From contig JAJEKV010000038.1 in NCBI GenBank assembly GCA_021234155.1, positions 5,490,071 to 5,554,070 of the forward strand: 64,000 bases of DNA, given 5' to 3'. Below are positions 12,207 to 22,700 of the stretch, in pieces. A program made the translations under genes and the position numbers. The notes beneath the pieces were generated by a model. That model had not been told where the DNA came from. It worked only from the letters and a program-made list of their open reading frames with translations, and ran no database searches. Numbering within the stretch: position 1 is the first letter of the stretch; each line of letters begins with the position of its first letter. The DNA comes from Isoetes taiwanensis (taxonomy: Eukaryota > Streptophyta > Lycopodiopsida > Isoetales > Isoetaceae).

Positions 12207-12930
12207 CACAAAGGCTCAGGGTGATACAACAAAAGTAATTGAACGAAATTGAATGACGAAAAAAGGGGGAAAAAGGACAAACAGGAGAAGAGACCACTAG
12301 AAAGAACCACAATTAGCTAAAAGAGATCGGATTGCCAATCCAGAAGCCAAGATTGTTCGATTCATGATTTCTTGCAACAAAAAACCATTCAATAGCTGTA
12401 AATCTAAAGAAAGCACTACAACACTTTTTCTAATTCTCTGAGTAAACCTTCACAATGATTTTTTCTTCTGCCCAATCACAATTGACTCTGAAAATTCCTG
12501 TTGCTGAAACCTTGCTGTCACCTATAAATTCCTCCAACCAAGAATTAAGCATCTCTGTTTCGAATTCAACGCATATTGGTTACTAAAGATTTCCATAATT
12601 CTGAGGATGATCCTGATAGAAAACCACAGGTAAATCTCGGGCCATGCTTGAGAATTGTGAAAATTTTAACATCCATCAAAAGCTCAGAGCGTGAGGAATG
12701 TGTTGATGCTGGCCCTCTACAAGGGCCGCCAGCAGATGTCTTTCAATTTCGATCCAATTCAAGCAAAAATCGGAGAGTTCCAAGGGAGAATTGCCAAGAA
12801 AGGTGTTTGAACAGAAAAATCTGGGAAAAGGACAAAAAAATCAAGAAAAATGGCGCACGTCATTTTTCGTTGTCAGATTCTCTTTTTTTTTTTTTTCTCT
12901 CTGCTCGCATCTCCTTATTATTATTTTATT

Positions 12931-13796
12931 TCAAAAATAAAATGAAACAGAGTTTCCCTTCGATGATGGGCGAGCTTCTACGAAAAAGGAGGTACATGAC
13001 CTAATCATAGTCTTGTTTTTATTATTTTAATATTGCGTTGATCTATCGATTTATGCCAAAGGCAAAGAGTGGTCAAGGGCGAAGACGACTTCTTAAAAAG
13101 TTGGAGGCGATTGGTCAAAAGTCCCTAAACCACTTAATCTCCACAAGGAAGATATCAAGGTATTTCCTATTTTTTTGCCATTCGTTCACTTTTAACTTGT
13201 GATAATGTTGTGTGCCTTGCAATTAGATTGCATTCGAACGCAAAGGATCGAGTAAAACATAGAGCCTCGGACCGACAAAGCAACTAAAAGTGAACTAAAG
13301 CCGTCTCATTTGGGCTCCAAATGATTTGAAAAGGGTTTCACCATAGATTCGTAGAAGAGCTATATTAGTTCACATTAATTTTAATAAGAACTTTAAATGT
13401 CATTAGCTAATACTCGTTATATTGTCATAGACCTATCTATACGGGGTTTCCCCTAGCAAGCAAAGTAAAAAAATAGCCAATTTTAACGTGGATTTGTTTT
13501 ATCCAGTATCATCGATTATCTGAAGAGGGACCGTCCCCATATCAATGAATGCGGGGGTGCGTTAAAAAAATTATTATAATTCTATGAACTACATTAATGC
13601 CATATTCTTTTGGTTTTTATAGGAAGCAGTGGCGGTTATGAATCAAGCCCTAGACGAGGACATGGGGCGCTGGCCTACGAGGATCTGCAAACTATGGTGG
13701 AGGGCCATCCAATCGCAACCCCGAATCGGATGACTATTCCATTGAATCTGACAGAGATTAGCTCTAGGCTAAAAGGGTGGATACTCCCCTTAACGA
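12931..13796. other. Non-coding stretch right of the L1
   Basis: I see no supported gene here. A short conceptual segment at about 13620-13720 (AVMNQALDEDMGRWPT) reads smoothly but stops soon after and matches nothing I recognise. AT-rich, with no clear repeats. Confidence 0.4.
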
Positions 13797-13798
13797 GT

Positions 13799-13938
13799 CT
13801 TTTGTGATTATTTAAAAATATAAATACAATTCACTTTTGTGATTATTTAAAAATATAAATAAAAAATACTTTTGTGATTATTTAAAAATATAAATATAAA
13901 AATACTTTTGTGATTATTTAAAAATAAAAATATAAATG
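13799..13938 (+). repeat. Four tandem copies of a ~35-bp AT-rich unit
   Basis: CTTTTGTGATTATTTAAAAA begins at 13799, 13834, 13869 and 13905, so the period is 35-36 bp. Each copy ends in a TATAAATA-type run of slightly different length. It is a local minisatellite with no coding potential. Confidence 0.9.
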
Positions 13939-14034
13939 CCCTTTTGCTCCTTGTACATCATATTGTAATAATTATCTAAGCCAAACATTTTTTTATTTTT
14001 TTTATTTTTTTATTATTTTTTTATTTTTTTTTGC

Positions 14035-14313
14035 ACGTCGCATGCGACGTATCCACGTGGCTTTTTTATTGCCACGTGGCTTTTCTAATTACACGTGGAT
14101 TTTCATAATTTTTTCAAGGCGGACGCCGCAAGATTTGACGTATACACGCGGGCTTTTTACGGACACGGGATTTTTTGATATTCCACGTGTATATTCCACG
14201 TGTATATTCCACGTGTCACGTCGCATGTGACGTCTACACGTGGCTTTTACGGCACACGTGGATTTTTTTTATATTCCACGTGGATATTCCACGTGTCACG
14301 TCGCATGCGACGT
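14035..14313. promoter_or_regulatory. Cluster of ten CACGTG (G-box) palindromes
   Basis: CACGTG starts at 14054, 14073, 14092, 14184, 14197, 14210, 14237, 14255, 14277 and 14290. Part of this is a 13-bp repeat (ATTCCACGTGTAT). The perfect 16-bp palindrome ACGTCGCATGCGACGT lies at 14035-14050 and 14298-14313, and a one-mismatch copy at 14218-14233. CACGTG is the core bound by plant bZIP and bHLH factors. It may equally be the subterminal repeat of a DNA transposon. No gene that it clearly controls is seen. Confidence 0.55.
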
Positions 14314-14470
14314 CTATGTCACGCCTCGGTGGTGTCACGCCCGCGTCAACGCCTCGCGGTATCGCCGACGCCGCGACGCGACGCGGTTCCGCCGACGCCC
14401 GCGGGTCACGCCTTTGTCACGCCGTCGACGTCGCGATAGACGTGACCCAGACGCCGCTATATAGACGCCG
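14314..14470. other. CpG-dense GC-rich block
   Basis: About 160 bases with very high CG dinucleotide density (GCCGACGCCGCGACGCGACG and similar) sit in otherwise AT-rich DNA, directly after the CACGTG cluster and before an open frame. GCTATATAG near 14456 is a possible TATA-like word. It could be a promoter-like CpG block or a transposon end; I cannot decide. Confidence 0.45.
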
Positions 14471-14688
14471 CTAAATGGCCTTTCTCCCCGCTGTGGTGTC
14501 TGCTGGATGATCATCTCGATGACGCAGAACATGATGATTTTGATGAGGCCATTAAACGTCTCAAGGTGGCACAAGGAGTCAGCAAGGTATGCAAGGCAGA
14601 TGAAATTAACTGCGAGCAGTTAAACAAAAGTACAGCTTATATGAATAATTCTTTGCGCCATGGGCCCATGACCAATGAAGATTGTTGA
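14458..14688 (+). CDS. Unrecognised acidic open reading segment, possibly an exon
   Basis: The frame is open from before 14458 to a TGA at 14686-14688 and contains CLLDDHLDDAEHDDFDEAI and KRLKVAQGVSK, followed by AAGGTATGCAAG, which fits a 5' splice site. There is no good ATG at its start and I recognise no family. The acidic and then basic composition looks more protein-like than its surroundings. It could be an exon, a fragment of a transposon gene, or chance. Confidence 0.2.
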   Translation, partial: YIDAAKWPFSPLWCLLDDHLDDAEHDDFDEAIKRLKVAQGVSKVCKADEINCEQLNKSTAYMNNSLRHGPMTNEDC

Positions 14689-16900
14689 AATGTAACAACA
14701 TTGTTCCCAAATGAACAGTGTTTAGATCAAACACAAATGAACAGTGATAATGATCACACACAACAAGAAACATGAAAACGTTACTGCAAGTGCTGATCTT
14801 CCATTCATGAACTTCAACTTAAATATATAACATATGCAATATTCTTGCCTAGATTTAAGGCTTAACCTTCTTAATTCCTAACTACAAGGTAGTTCCATAA
14901 TTTAAGCAATTAACAAATAACTAGGGCTAGGGGATTCTTTGAGGGAGATTGATCCTGCACCGCATTGTTAGATTTTTTTCCTAAGATCCAAAGAAATACA
15001 ACCTGTTATGAAATGTTGACAAGAAAATCTGAAGTATAGACAGTTGATTTGAAAGTTTTGTGATTGCATATTTTCCTAGGTTGTTATGCATCTGAATGCA
15101 TAAGATCCTAGTCTATGGTTAGTTTCTATTGTGATGTTTTCTTTTTGTACACAGAAAATTTGGGCCACAATGTATTATGGCTGATAACGCAATTTAATCC
15201 AATGGTTGAGATCTAGTATTAGCTTGTAAATGAGAAGATCCGTTTATTAAGGTGGTGGAGATCTCCCACTTCCGAAAAGCACAGACCATAGATTGAGAGC
15301 CGTCTGTTTTGGTAGAAATTACCTCCCAAACTCTGCTTCAATGGAGTTGAAGCGATATAATTTTTCCAGACCAATGGTCGAATTTATATATTGAAATTTG
15401 CTTAATCAATACTCTATTGTCAGATTTAAAAAGAAAAATGAATAACATAATTGTTGGCATCTGATAAATGGCATAATTGTAAGTTACCATAATTCAAATA
15501 GACTAAAATAGCAACATGACTATAATAGTATGATTGGGACTTACACAAAAGAGAGTGTTGCTATTGTACATGATACATTTGAGGACCATTGATGGCTAGA
15601 TAAGAAGATTCTTTCGACGACATTTCATTAGCGTAATTGGGTTCTTATAGTGATTGAAACAAGGCTTAAATAGAGGCATAGAAGCAGATAACTAATTGAA
15701 CTTTAATAATATTGTTGGCTTATCATTTAGCTTATGCCAATGAATGCTGGGTACTTTTATTAGTAGACAATAAGTATATTCTAATTCTACCTAAATGTTA
15801 TGGGGAACCGATCAATAAATTGCATCTACTTAATATTGCAGATAATCATATTCTAATTGTGCCAAAATATTGTGAAAAAAGTATAACTTAGAGAGGTTAT
15901 CGCTTGAATGAACGTTGCAAGAGCCTTATGATTGAAGTCTTGAACACATGAAAATAAATATGGAAAGTAGGTTTTTCATTGCTGGAGTAGGTTCCCAAAC
16001 TATGCACAGTAATGCTGAGCACTCTAACTAGTAGATATTATGATTTGGGATGACCTTTAGCTAACGCTATATTCTGGCACATGTCTACAATACACTTTGG
16101 ACCTTGCACAACCTTGGGTGTTTTGCCATTTGCATTCCAGGCATAATGGATAGCATAAAATTTCTCATACCTTGCAAGGTCTGCAAGAATTGGTCGCCAA
16201 TATTTAATCTAGTAACTTTTATAATGTCCAATAGGCATCCACGATGATACATAAATATTGCCATAATTAGGTCTAAAATGACATCTTTTGTATAGCCTAA
16301 CCAAGTTAGAGTATCGTCATCACAAACCTGACTAAAACAAACAACATTTTGTTAAAAATGTATTGACCTGGATTCGAATGCGGCTTTGTCTCGAGATCTT
16401 TGTCTCGTATGTAACAAGAAATCATATTATAAGATGCCCTGGCATCTTTTGAAGATGCAAAAATTTGGTTCAATATTCCATAGTCACTACTTTGCATATT
16501 TTTTGCATAGTGACATATACTTGTTGATGGTATTCTTCTTTCAAGGCAGGGATTATGACAAAAACAATAGAGAAGGAGGGTAAGGGAGAGGGAGAAGGAG
16601 AAATGTTATCATGCCATATTGGCAAAAGATCTGATTGGACATATGGCGCACACACCATACCTCTTTGTTGGGTCCTACTCCCAACCACCCTATATTCTAA
16701 ACGAGGTGCATCCTGGACTACCACAGTCGTCGGATTCGCCGATCCTACAGCCCAGATCGTATGTTGGGGCCTCTGGGCACCTCTCGTTTCGCTTATAGTC
16801 ATTTATGATGGGAGGTCCCCTATGATTTTGAAATATGAAATACGATTTCACCTAAGGTTTTGAGGGAATATCAAACCTCTATACGGCTTTGCTGAAGATT
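14689..16900. other. AT-rich non-coding stretch
   Basis: I find no gene, RNA gene or clear repeat in these 2.2 kb. Only short spurious open frames are present. The words AAATATGAAATACGA occur at about 16830 and 16905, just before the tRNA-like segment, and may belong to the same small element. Confidence 0.5.
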
Positions 16901-16914
16901 TTAAAATATGAAAT

Positions 16915-16985
16915 ACGAGGGCTCGAACCTCTAGCAAAATAACTCAATGTCCTAATAAAACTACTTTAACCAATGTATCCAGTAA
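16915..16985 (-). other. tRNA-like segment, probable SINE head or tRNA pseudogene
   Basis: On the minus strand TTGGTTAAAGTAG resembles a box A and, about 30 bases later, GAGGTTCGAGCCCTC contains a perfect B box (GGTTCGAGCC) inside a T-stem that pairs GAGG with CCTC. The acceptor and anticodon stems do not close well, so it is not a good tRNA. A tRNA-derived SINE is likely, but I could not find its tail or target duplication. Confidence 0.45.
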
Positions 16986-17247
16986 GCTAATGTGATTATT
17001 TTTTATCTTGAATCTATGTTTTTTTCATAACAACCCATTCAATTGTTTTAGGGATATATGATCTATGATTTCAAGAATTGTTATTTTTAGATCCATATCA
17101 AATCCCCCTGGAACCCCCTGTTATTTTGCTACATATTTGTTTTATATTTTTTGTACAATTGGCACCAGTTTGGACTTGGGTTCGACACTTGTTTTCTACA
17201 AGCGTTAGTACCTAGAGGATTTTGTAGGGATACTCTCACAATCTTGG

Positions 17248-17315
17248 TAACTGTTAACCCTACCTAGCTATAGGATCAACAATATGATATTGGCAATATG
17301 GACCTCTAGATTCGT
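17248..17315 (+). repeat. Left end of segment copy A, ending in target duplication TTCGT
   Basis: Sequence from TAACTGTTAACCCTAC to the TTCGT at 17311-17315 matches 48586-48660. In that second place it runs on without interruption into the sequence that here lies beyond 34433. This shows that gypsy A inserted into a copy of this repeat. Confidence 0.85.
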
Positions 17316-18875
17316 TGTGACGTCCCCTACTCGTGTACGGTGCTCTCACCGTATACAAACAGGAGTTCTTCCCCCACACCAGCTCCATGTCAGGGATACA
17401 GGCCCTCCACATATCTTTGCACTGTGAATCTAGTCCCGGTGGGAAGAGTGAAGGTGTCATTCTACCCCGCCTCCTCGGGGCCTACCTTAGCTGAAGGCGT
17501 AAAACATACATGTCGGTATCAACAGAATCCTCCATCCACCCGTGAGGGGTGGTATATCAACATCCTGCATAGGCGGTGGTCAAGACATCACATGGGGATC
17601 CTACCCAAGGCTCGACTCAAGGGTGATCTGACGGCTGGGTCTCCGTGAGTTCATTGCGAGGTAATTCATGGCAATGGATTTACCGGCATAAGAACATGGC
17701 ATAGGGTTGTCCACTCCATCCGCCCCCTGCGGCACACTTTGCGTAGTAGGCTGAAAAGTGTCGGGACGATCAGAGGCCCGCCGGATGCATGGCGAAGGGG
17801 CTATTCCCGGGTCTCATCCTCCCAGCCCGAGGGGGTGTAGGGATCACTCCCTCCGTGAGATCTACATGCTAACTCAAGGTGACTAGAGGGCCACCGCCCG
17901 TATTCGACCAACCCACGGAAAGTGTACACCACTTCATCGGTGTCGAGCCCATGCCTTACCCGAGACTCGGTAAGCCATTAGACCTAGTCACAATGATCCC
18001 CGGTAGGTTTTTACACACCGGGGGATCGCTCAAGAGTCAGGACATGAACCTCCTTCTTAGCCAGCCTCGGCCCCTTCACCCACAACTGTGTGTGGCTCTT
18101 GTACATGTGCCGAATCTACAAGGTGTGCTAGAGAGGCTACTCTAGGAGCATCAACTACAAGCTTTAGGGCCTCTACCCCCCTTCCCAATACAAGGGAGTT
18201 CACAGAGATACATCATCCAAATACATCCACGTAAGAACTAAAGAACTAGATCTAATCATAGAGTTAGGTTCTTTAGTTAGTGTCCCAGATCTAAGATCTA
18301 GATAGCTACTATGGGCAATTTAATAGTCTAAACCTACCGATTCTATGACTAGAAGACGGTTTAAGCTATTAAATTGACCAAATACCTGATCCTTGAGTGG
18401 CTCCTCGACTGAAGTTCAACCATCCTCGGCCGAAATGATCATAAATTCGGGGAAACCGATGGCTAATTCGCCGGGCAAAGTGCTCGGGAGGCGGTTTTGG
18501 CTCTTGGGGCAGCCAAAACCGAGCTCTAAAACCCTAAGGACTAAAAAACTAGCAAGTTAGGGTTTTCCTACCCTAAATAGACATGGGGGTTTAGGGCTAG
18601 GTTTCCAATTACCCAATTTGGCATGTGGGATAATTGGAAAGGCCCCACTTGCCTTTAATGGCTAGGTGGCAAAATATGCCAACATGGAAAGGTGTGCCCT
18701 CATTAATGTGCACATGTGCACATTAATAATATATGAACACTCCTAGCAAGTTGCCCCTAGGGCTACTTACCCGCTATCCGCTGGCATTACACGTCGGAGT
18801 GGCGCGGTACGCTGGATTTGGCAAGCGACAAAGATATCGCCTTGGGACCGTGATAATCGTGGCCGGAACGTCACA
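17316..18875 (-). repeat. 3' LTR of gypsy A
   Basis: It starts TGTGACGTCCCC and ends GGAACGTCACA, so the terminal TG...CA is extended to an inverted TGTGACG/CGTCACA. Next to its right end, on the minus strand, lies the PPT TTCAAGGTGGGGAGAA (18876-18891), which marks this as the 3' LTR. It shares about 170 bases with no difference (about 18600-18771) with the other LTR at about 34155-34325, while CG-rich parts differ strongly. Confidence 0.92.
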
Positions 18876-19737
18876 TTCTCCCCACCTTGAATTGATGTCG
18901 CCCGCAAAGATCGCGGGTCTCCCCACCTTGGGATCTTCCTAATGCACCCGCAATCAACGGATGCGCATAATATAATAGTTATACATTTACCAGGATTACC
19001 CTAAGGTAATATTTTTAAAACATTATTACGTCATTATACCATGGAATACTTATCAATTCATAGCACCATTAACAAGTTATTCACTATCTTAAGTTAGACA
19101 AAATTTCAACATTTCGTATCTATAATTATTGTCCGAGGTACTCTTCATTCCTTGCAACACATTCCAACAAAACTTGTGTTGCAAGTCTTCGTAGCTCGAC
19201 CTCCTTGCCCTCCGGAGCGCTCTACTGGCCTGCAGGTCGACACTACGTTAGTACCGTTTTAATTATTTAATAAATTTTGGTTATATGGTGACCACCCCAC
19301 CTATCTACATGAATGCATGGCTAATCTCCTACGAGGGAAGAGGATGAATCTTCCATAATGGCCGTGGAGGAGACAGCCTATATGCCTATATGCCGCCATG
19401 CCTACACCTCTAGTTGCCCAACAGTGGAGGATATCCTTCTCGTGGGCATGGAAGGATGGATTCCTCCTATCAAAGCATATATGGGGCTAAAGGTGCTTTC
19501 CCTATCAATGCATTCCTTAATGACCTCTTTTTTCTTCGAGGTCGTCTCCTTCCGTGGGGACGTAAGTAGACTTTTCTAATCTACCTTCCACTCTACCCAC
19601 GCTGAAACGCGGTCATGCCTACATTGACATTACACCACGCCCTAGAGATCACCGTAGTGGTCTCATCATCGGTAACAACGCATGCACCCATACCAAGCAT
19701 AGGTTGCATGCGAGATTAATCTATACAAGAATTAACC
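18876..19737 (-). other. 3' non-coding region of gypsy A, including PPT
   Basis: The stretch between gag-pol and the 3' LTR has no open frame of note. The PPT at 18876-18891 primes plus-strand DNA. The stretch is shared with element B (56055-56940), for example the words GGTTATATGGTGACCACCCC in both, so it is an old part of this family. Confidence 0.75.
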
Positions 19738-22700
19738 TACACAAATCGACATGCCCGAGCCGATTTCTGGAGATGACCTTGCCGGCCCCATTGCTCCATA
19801 AACCGTGGGTACCGCTTTACTAAATCCTTCTTAAGTACCCACGCCGCTGTTTTTCCACTCGCAAGTGTTTCCACTTGACCAAGTATTGAGGAACTCCGAC
19901 CTCCTTGTCTTCTTGAAAGCTTTATCAAGAATCATTTCGAACTATTTCCAAATGCTCCTCCTCCGCCATTTCCAACAACGTTGAGTGTCCAAGACTTCGC
20001 CCTGATTTGGATTATGCTTCTTCAACAAACTCACGTGGAAGACCTTATGAATCTTTAGGTGTGCGGCAAATCCAACTTGTAGGATTGATTACCTACTCTC
20101 TTGATTATTCTCAAGGGTCCAGCCCACCTTGGAGCAAGCTTCTTGCAATTGCCAATCCCGAAGCTTCCGCTTTTACCTTTATCTTGAGCCATACATCATC
20201 TCCAACTTTGAACTCTCCGGGATCGCTCGATGCTTGTCTACGATGCTCTTCGACGACTTCTTGCCGCTAGCGTGATAACCTCGAACTTCTTCCACGAAGC
20301 CGCCGCGATATCGGGCCAACATCCGGCGCGAACTTCTACTTTTTGACACCGGGTTGTGCCAAGTGTCCGAGTTAGGCACCGATAGCCATAATTGATCATA
20401 AATGGCTACATTTGGGACGATTCCCTGCTTGGTGCTATTGTATGCAACTCCACCAAGTGAATAAATTCTTCCCACATACTTTGCTTATTCCGCATATAGT
20501 TTCTTAGCATGTCTTCTAAGATCCTCGTTGGTCCGGCCTCCGCCCGCCGGCCCCGTCTGAGGATGATACCGCGGCTCATGGATAGCTTGGTCTGAATCGC
20601 CGCGAAAGAGGTCTTGCCAAAAGGCACTCATGAACTTCGGTCCTCGTTTGAGATAATCTCCCTTGGCATGCCATGAAGCCCAAGATCTCTTTGGTGAAGA
20701 GCTTTGTCAGATCCATAGTGTAGACGGTGGTCCCGCAAGGCACAAAATGTGCCATCTTCGACAACTTGTCGACCACTACCATCAAGGCATCCTTGCCCTC
20801 TCGCCGTTTTGGGAGTCCCGTGATGAAATCCATGCCGATGACCTCCCACTTAGCGCTTGGCACCGCTAATGGCTCTAATGCCCCCGAATTCGAAGCTGCC
20901 CGCCTTTCGCCTCACGGGCATAGCCGACATTCCTTGATGTAGCGAAGCTATTTGCTTCTTCATTCTGGCCAATAATAGCCGGGCCAAGACTTTGAAATAT
21001 GTTTTCATGAATCCCGCATGACCACTATTGGGTCAAGCAGCGTGGTCATGGAGGATCAACTTCCTTACACCGATGATTCGGTACGCACAACTTGTTCTTA
21101 TGGTATAACAGTTGCCTTCCTTCTTATAATGCTTGAAGGCCTCCCGCTCTTTTATCTGTTCTAGCCTCCTTAGAGAGGTTTTGCCCATACTTCTGGGAAA
21201 TCCACATCCGCTGGCAAGGACTCTTCAATCTTCTTTACCAAAGTCGCTGAGAGCCGAAATTGCATTGCAATGCACTCTAGTTGTCGGGGGATGCCTTGAA
21301 AGCGCATCCGCTACCACATTGAGCTTTGAGCTTGTAGACTATATCAAAGTCATATTCTTCGAGGAACTCCATCCATCTCCCCGCGACATTAAGGTGTGGT
21401 TGCGTGAATACATATTGGAGGCTCGATGGTCGGTGATCCAATTGGAACTTCCTTCCCAAGAGATAGTGCCTCCATATTCTTAATGCCCCGACAACCCCAA
21501 GCAATTCCTCGGTCGCGGCGGGTAGCGGCCTCTTGGTCGCTCATCTTTTCGAATCATACGCTACCACACGCCTCTTCTTGCATAAGTAATCGCACTGTAG
21601 CTATCTTATCGTGATCCGTTGCTACAAGCTTATCTTTCTCCCGTCCGGCAAGGTCAAGACAGGTGGGTCGCCGAGTTTCTTTCAACAATTCAAACCCCTT
21701 TTTGGGCTTTGTGCCAATGCTCTACCCAGCCTTTCACCTTCTCTCACCGCCGTCCGTCCGTAATCCGGCTGTTATCTTAGCAAAGTTCTTCACACTTAAC
21801 TTCCCGTAGTACCGCTAGACCGAGAAAAACTTCGACCTCGCACATTCTTCGGCGCCGCCAATGAATTACTCGTTTCAATCTTGGCGGGTCCGCCGAGATG
21901 CCTTCGCCGAGATCACATGACCAAGGTATTCCACCTTCTTCAAGGCGGCGGCACTTCGACAACTTGGCGCATAACCGGTGCCTCTTCAACTTTCTAGCAC
22001 CCTTCTCTCAAGTGTTGCACGTGTTCTTCAAGGGATCTCGCTATACACCAAAATGTCATCAAAGAAAACAATCACAAAGGTGTCCAGAACTCCTCAAGAT
22101 ATCGCTCATGAGCCTCATGAACGCTAAGTGGGGCATTTGATAAGTTTTAAAGGCATCACCGTGGAACTCATAATGCCCATACCAAGCGTCCCCAAGGCGG
22201 TCTTGTGGATATCTTCCTCCTTTATCCAGACTCGATGATAACCCGACCTTTAAGTCGATTTTGAGAAGATCTTTGCTCCTTGAAGCTGATCCATCAAGTC
22301 GCCCCCGATCTTGGAAGCGCATACTTGTTCTTAATGGTGTGCTTATTCAACCGTCTGTAGTCTATGCACATCCTCAAAGATCCATCCTTCTTCTTGACAA
22401 AAAAGAATGGGCGCCCAAACGGCGAGACACTAGGTCTAATGAAACCTAGGTCGAAAAGGCCCTCGTACTGCTTTTTCAGTCCACAAACTCCCGTTGTCAT
22501 TCTATATGGAGCCTTGCTTGTAGGCTTTTGTTCCTGCTCGAAAGTGCTATCTCGCACTCGACTCCCCTATAAGGAGGGAGCTGCTTGATCTCATCCGAAA
22601 GAGATCGTGGAACTCCGCGGATCAACTTAGCTATTTGCTTCGCAACTTGTCGGAGCATCTTGTCTTCTTTGCTTCCTTCCATTCCGCTCGCTAATCTCAA

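Larger units (their letters stand above)
5095..12915 (-). mobile_element. L1-type LINE, near full length, degenerate
   Basis: On the minus strand the order is 5' UTR, ORF1 (DUF4283 and zinc knuckle), ORF2 (endonuclease, reverse transcriptase, zf-RVT) and a poly(A) tail, seen as the T run just after 5095. A 15-bp direct repeat, TATTATTATTTTATT, lies at 5080-5094 and 12916-12930 and is the best candidate target-site duplication. It gives a 7.8-kb element. The repeat is simple sequence, so the exact ends remain uncertain. ORF1 and ORF2 both carry frameshifts, so this copy is unlikely to be active. Confidence 0.85.

Noticed and set aside
12576-13004. Plus-strand frame of 142 codons
   Set aside because: It lies antisense over the proposed 5' UTR of the L1 and ends in low-complexity sequence.
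16915-16985. True tRNA gene
   Set aside because: B box is perfect but acceptor and anticodon stems do not pair.
17340-18942. Frames inside the gypsy LTRs (also 33009-33869 and 54469-55219)
   Set aside because: They are not conserved among the three LTR copies and fall in regulatory sequence.
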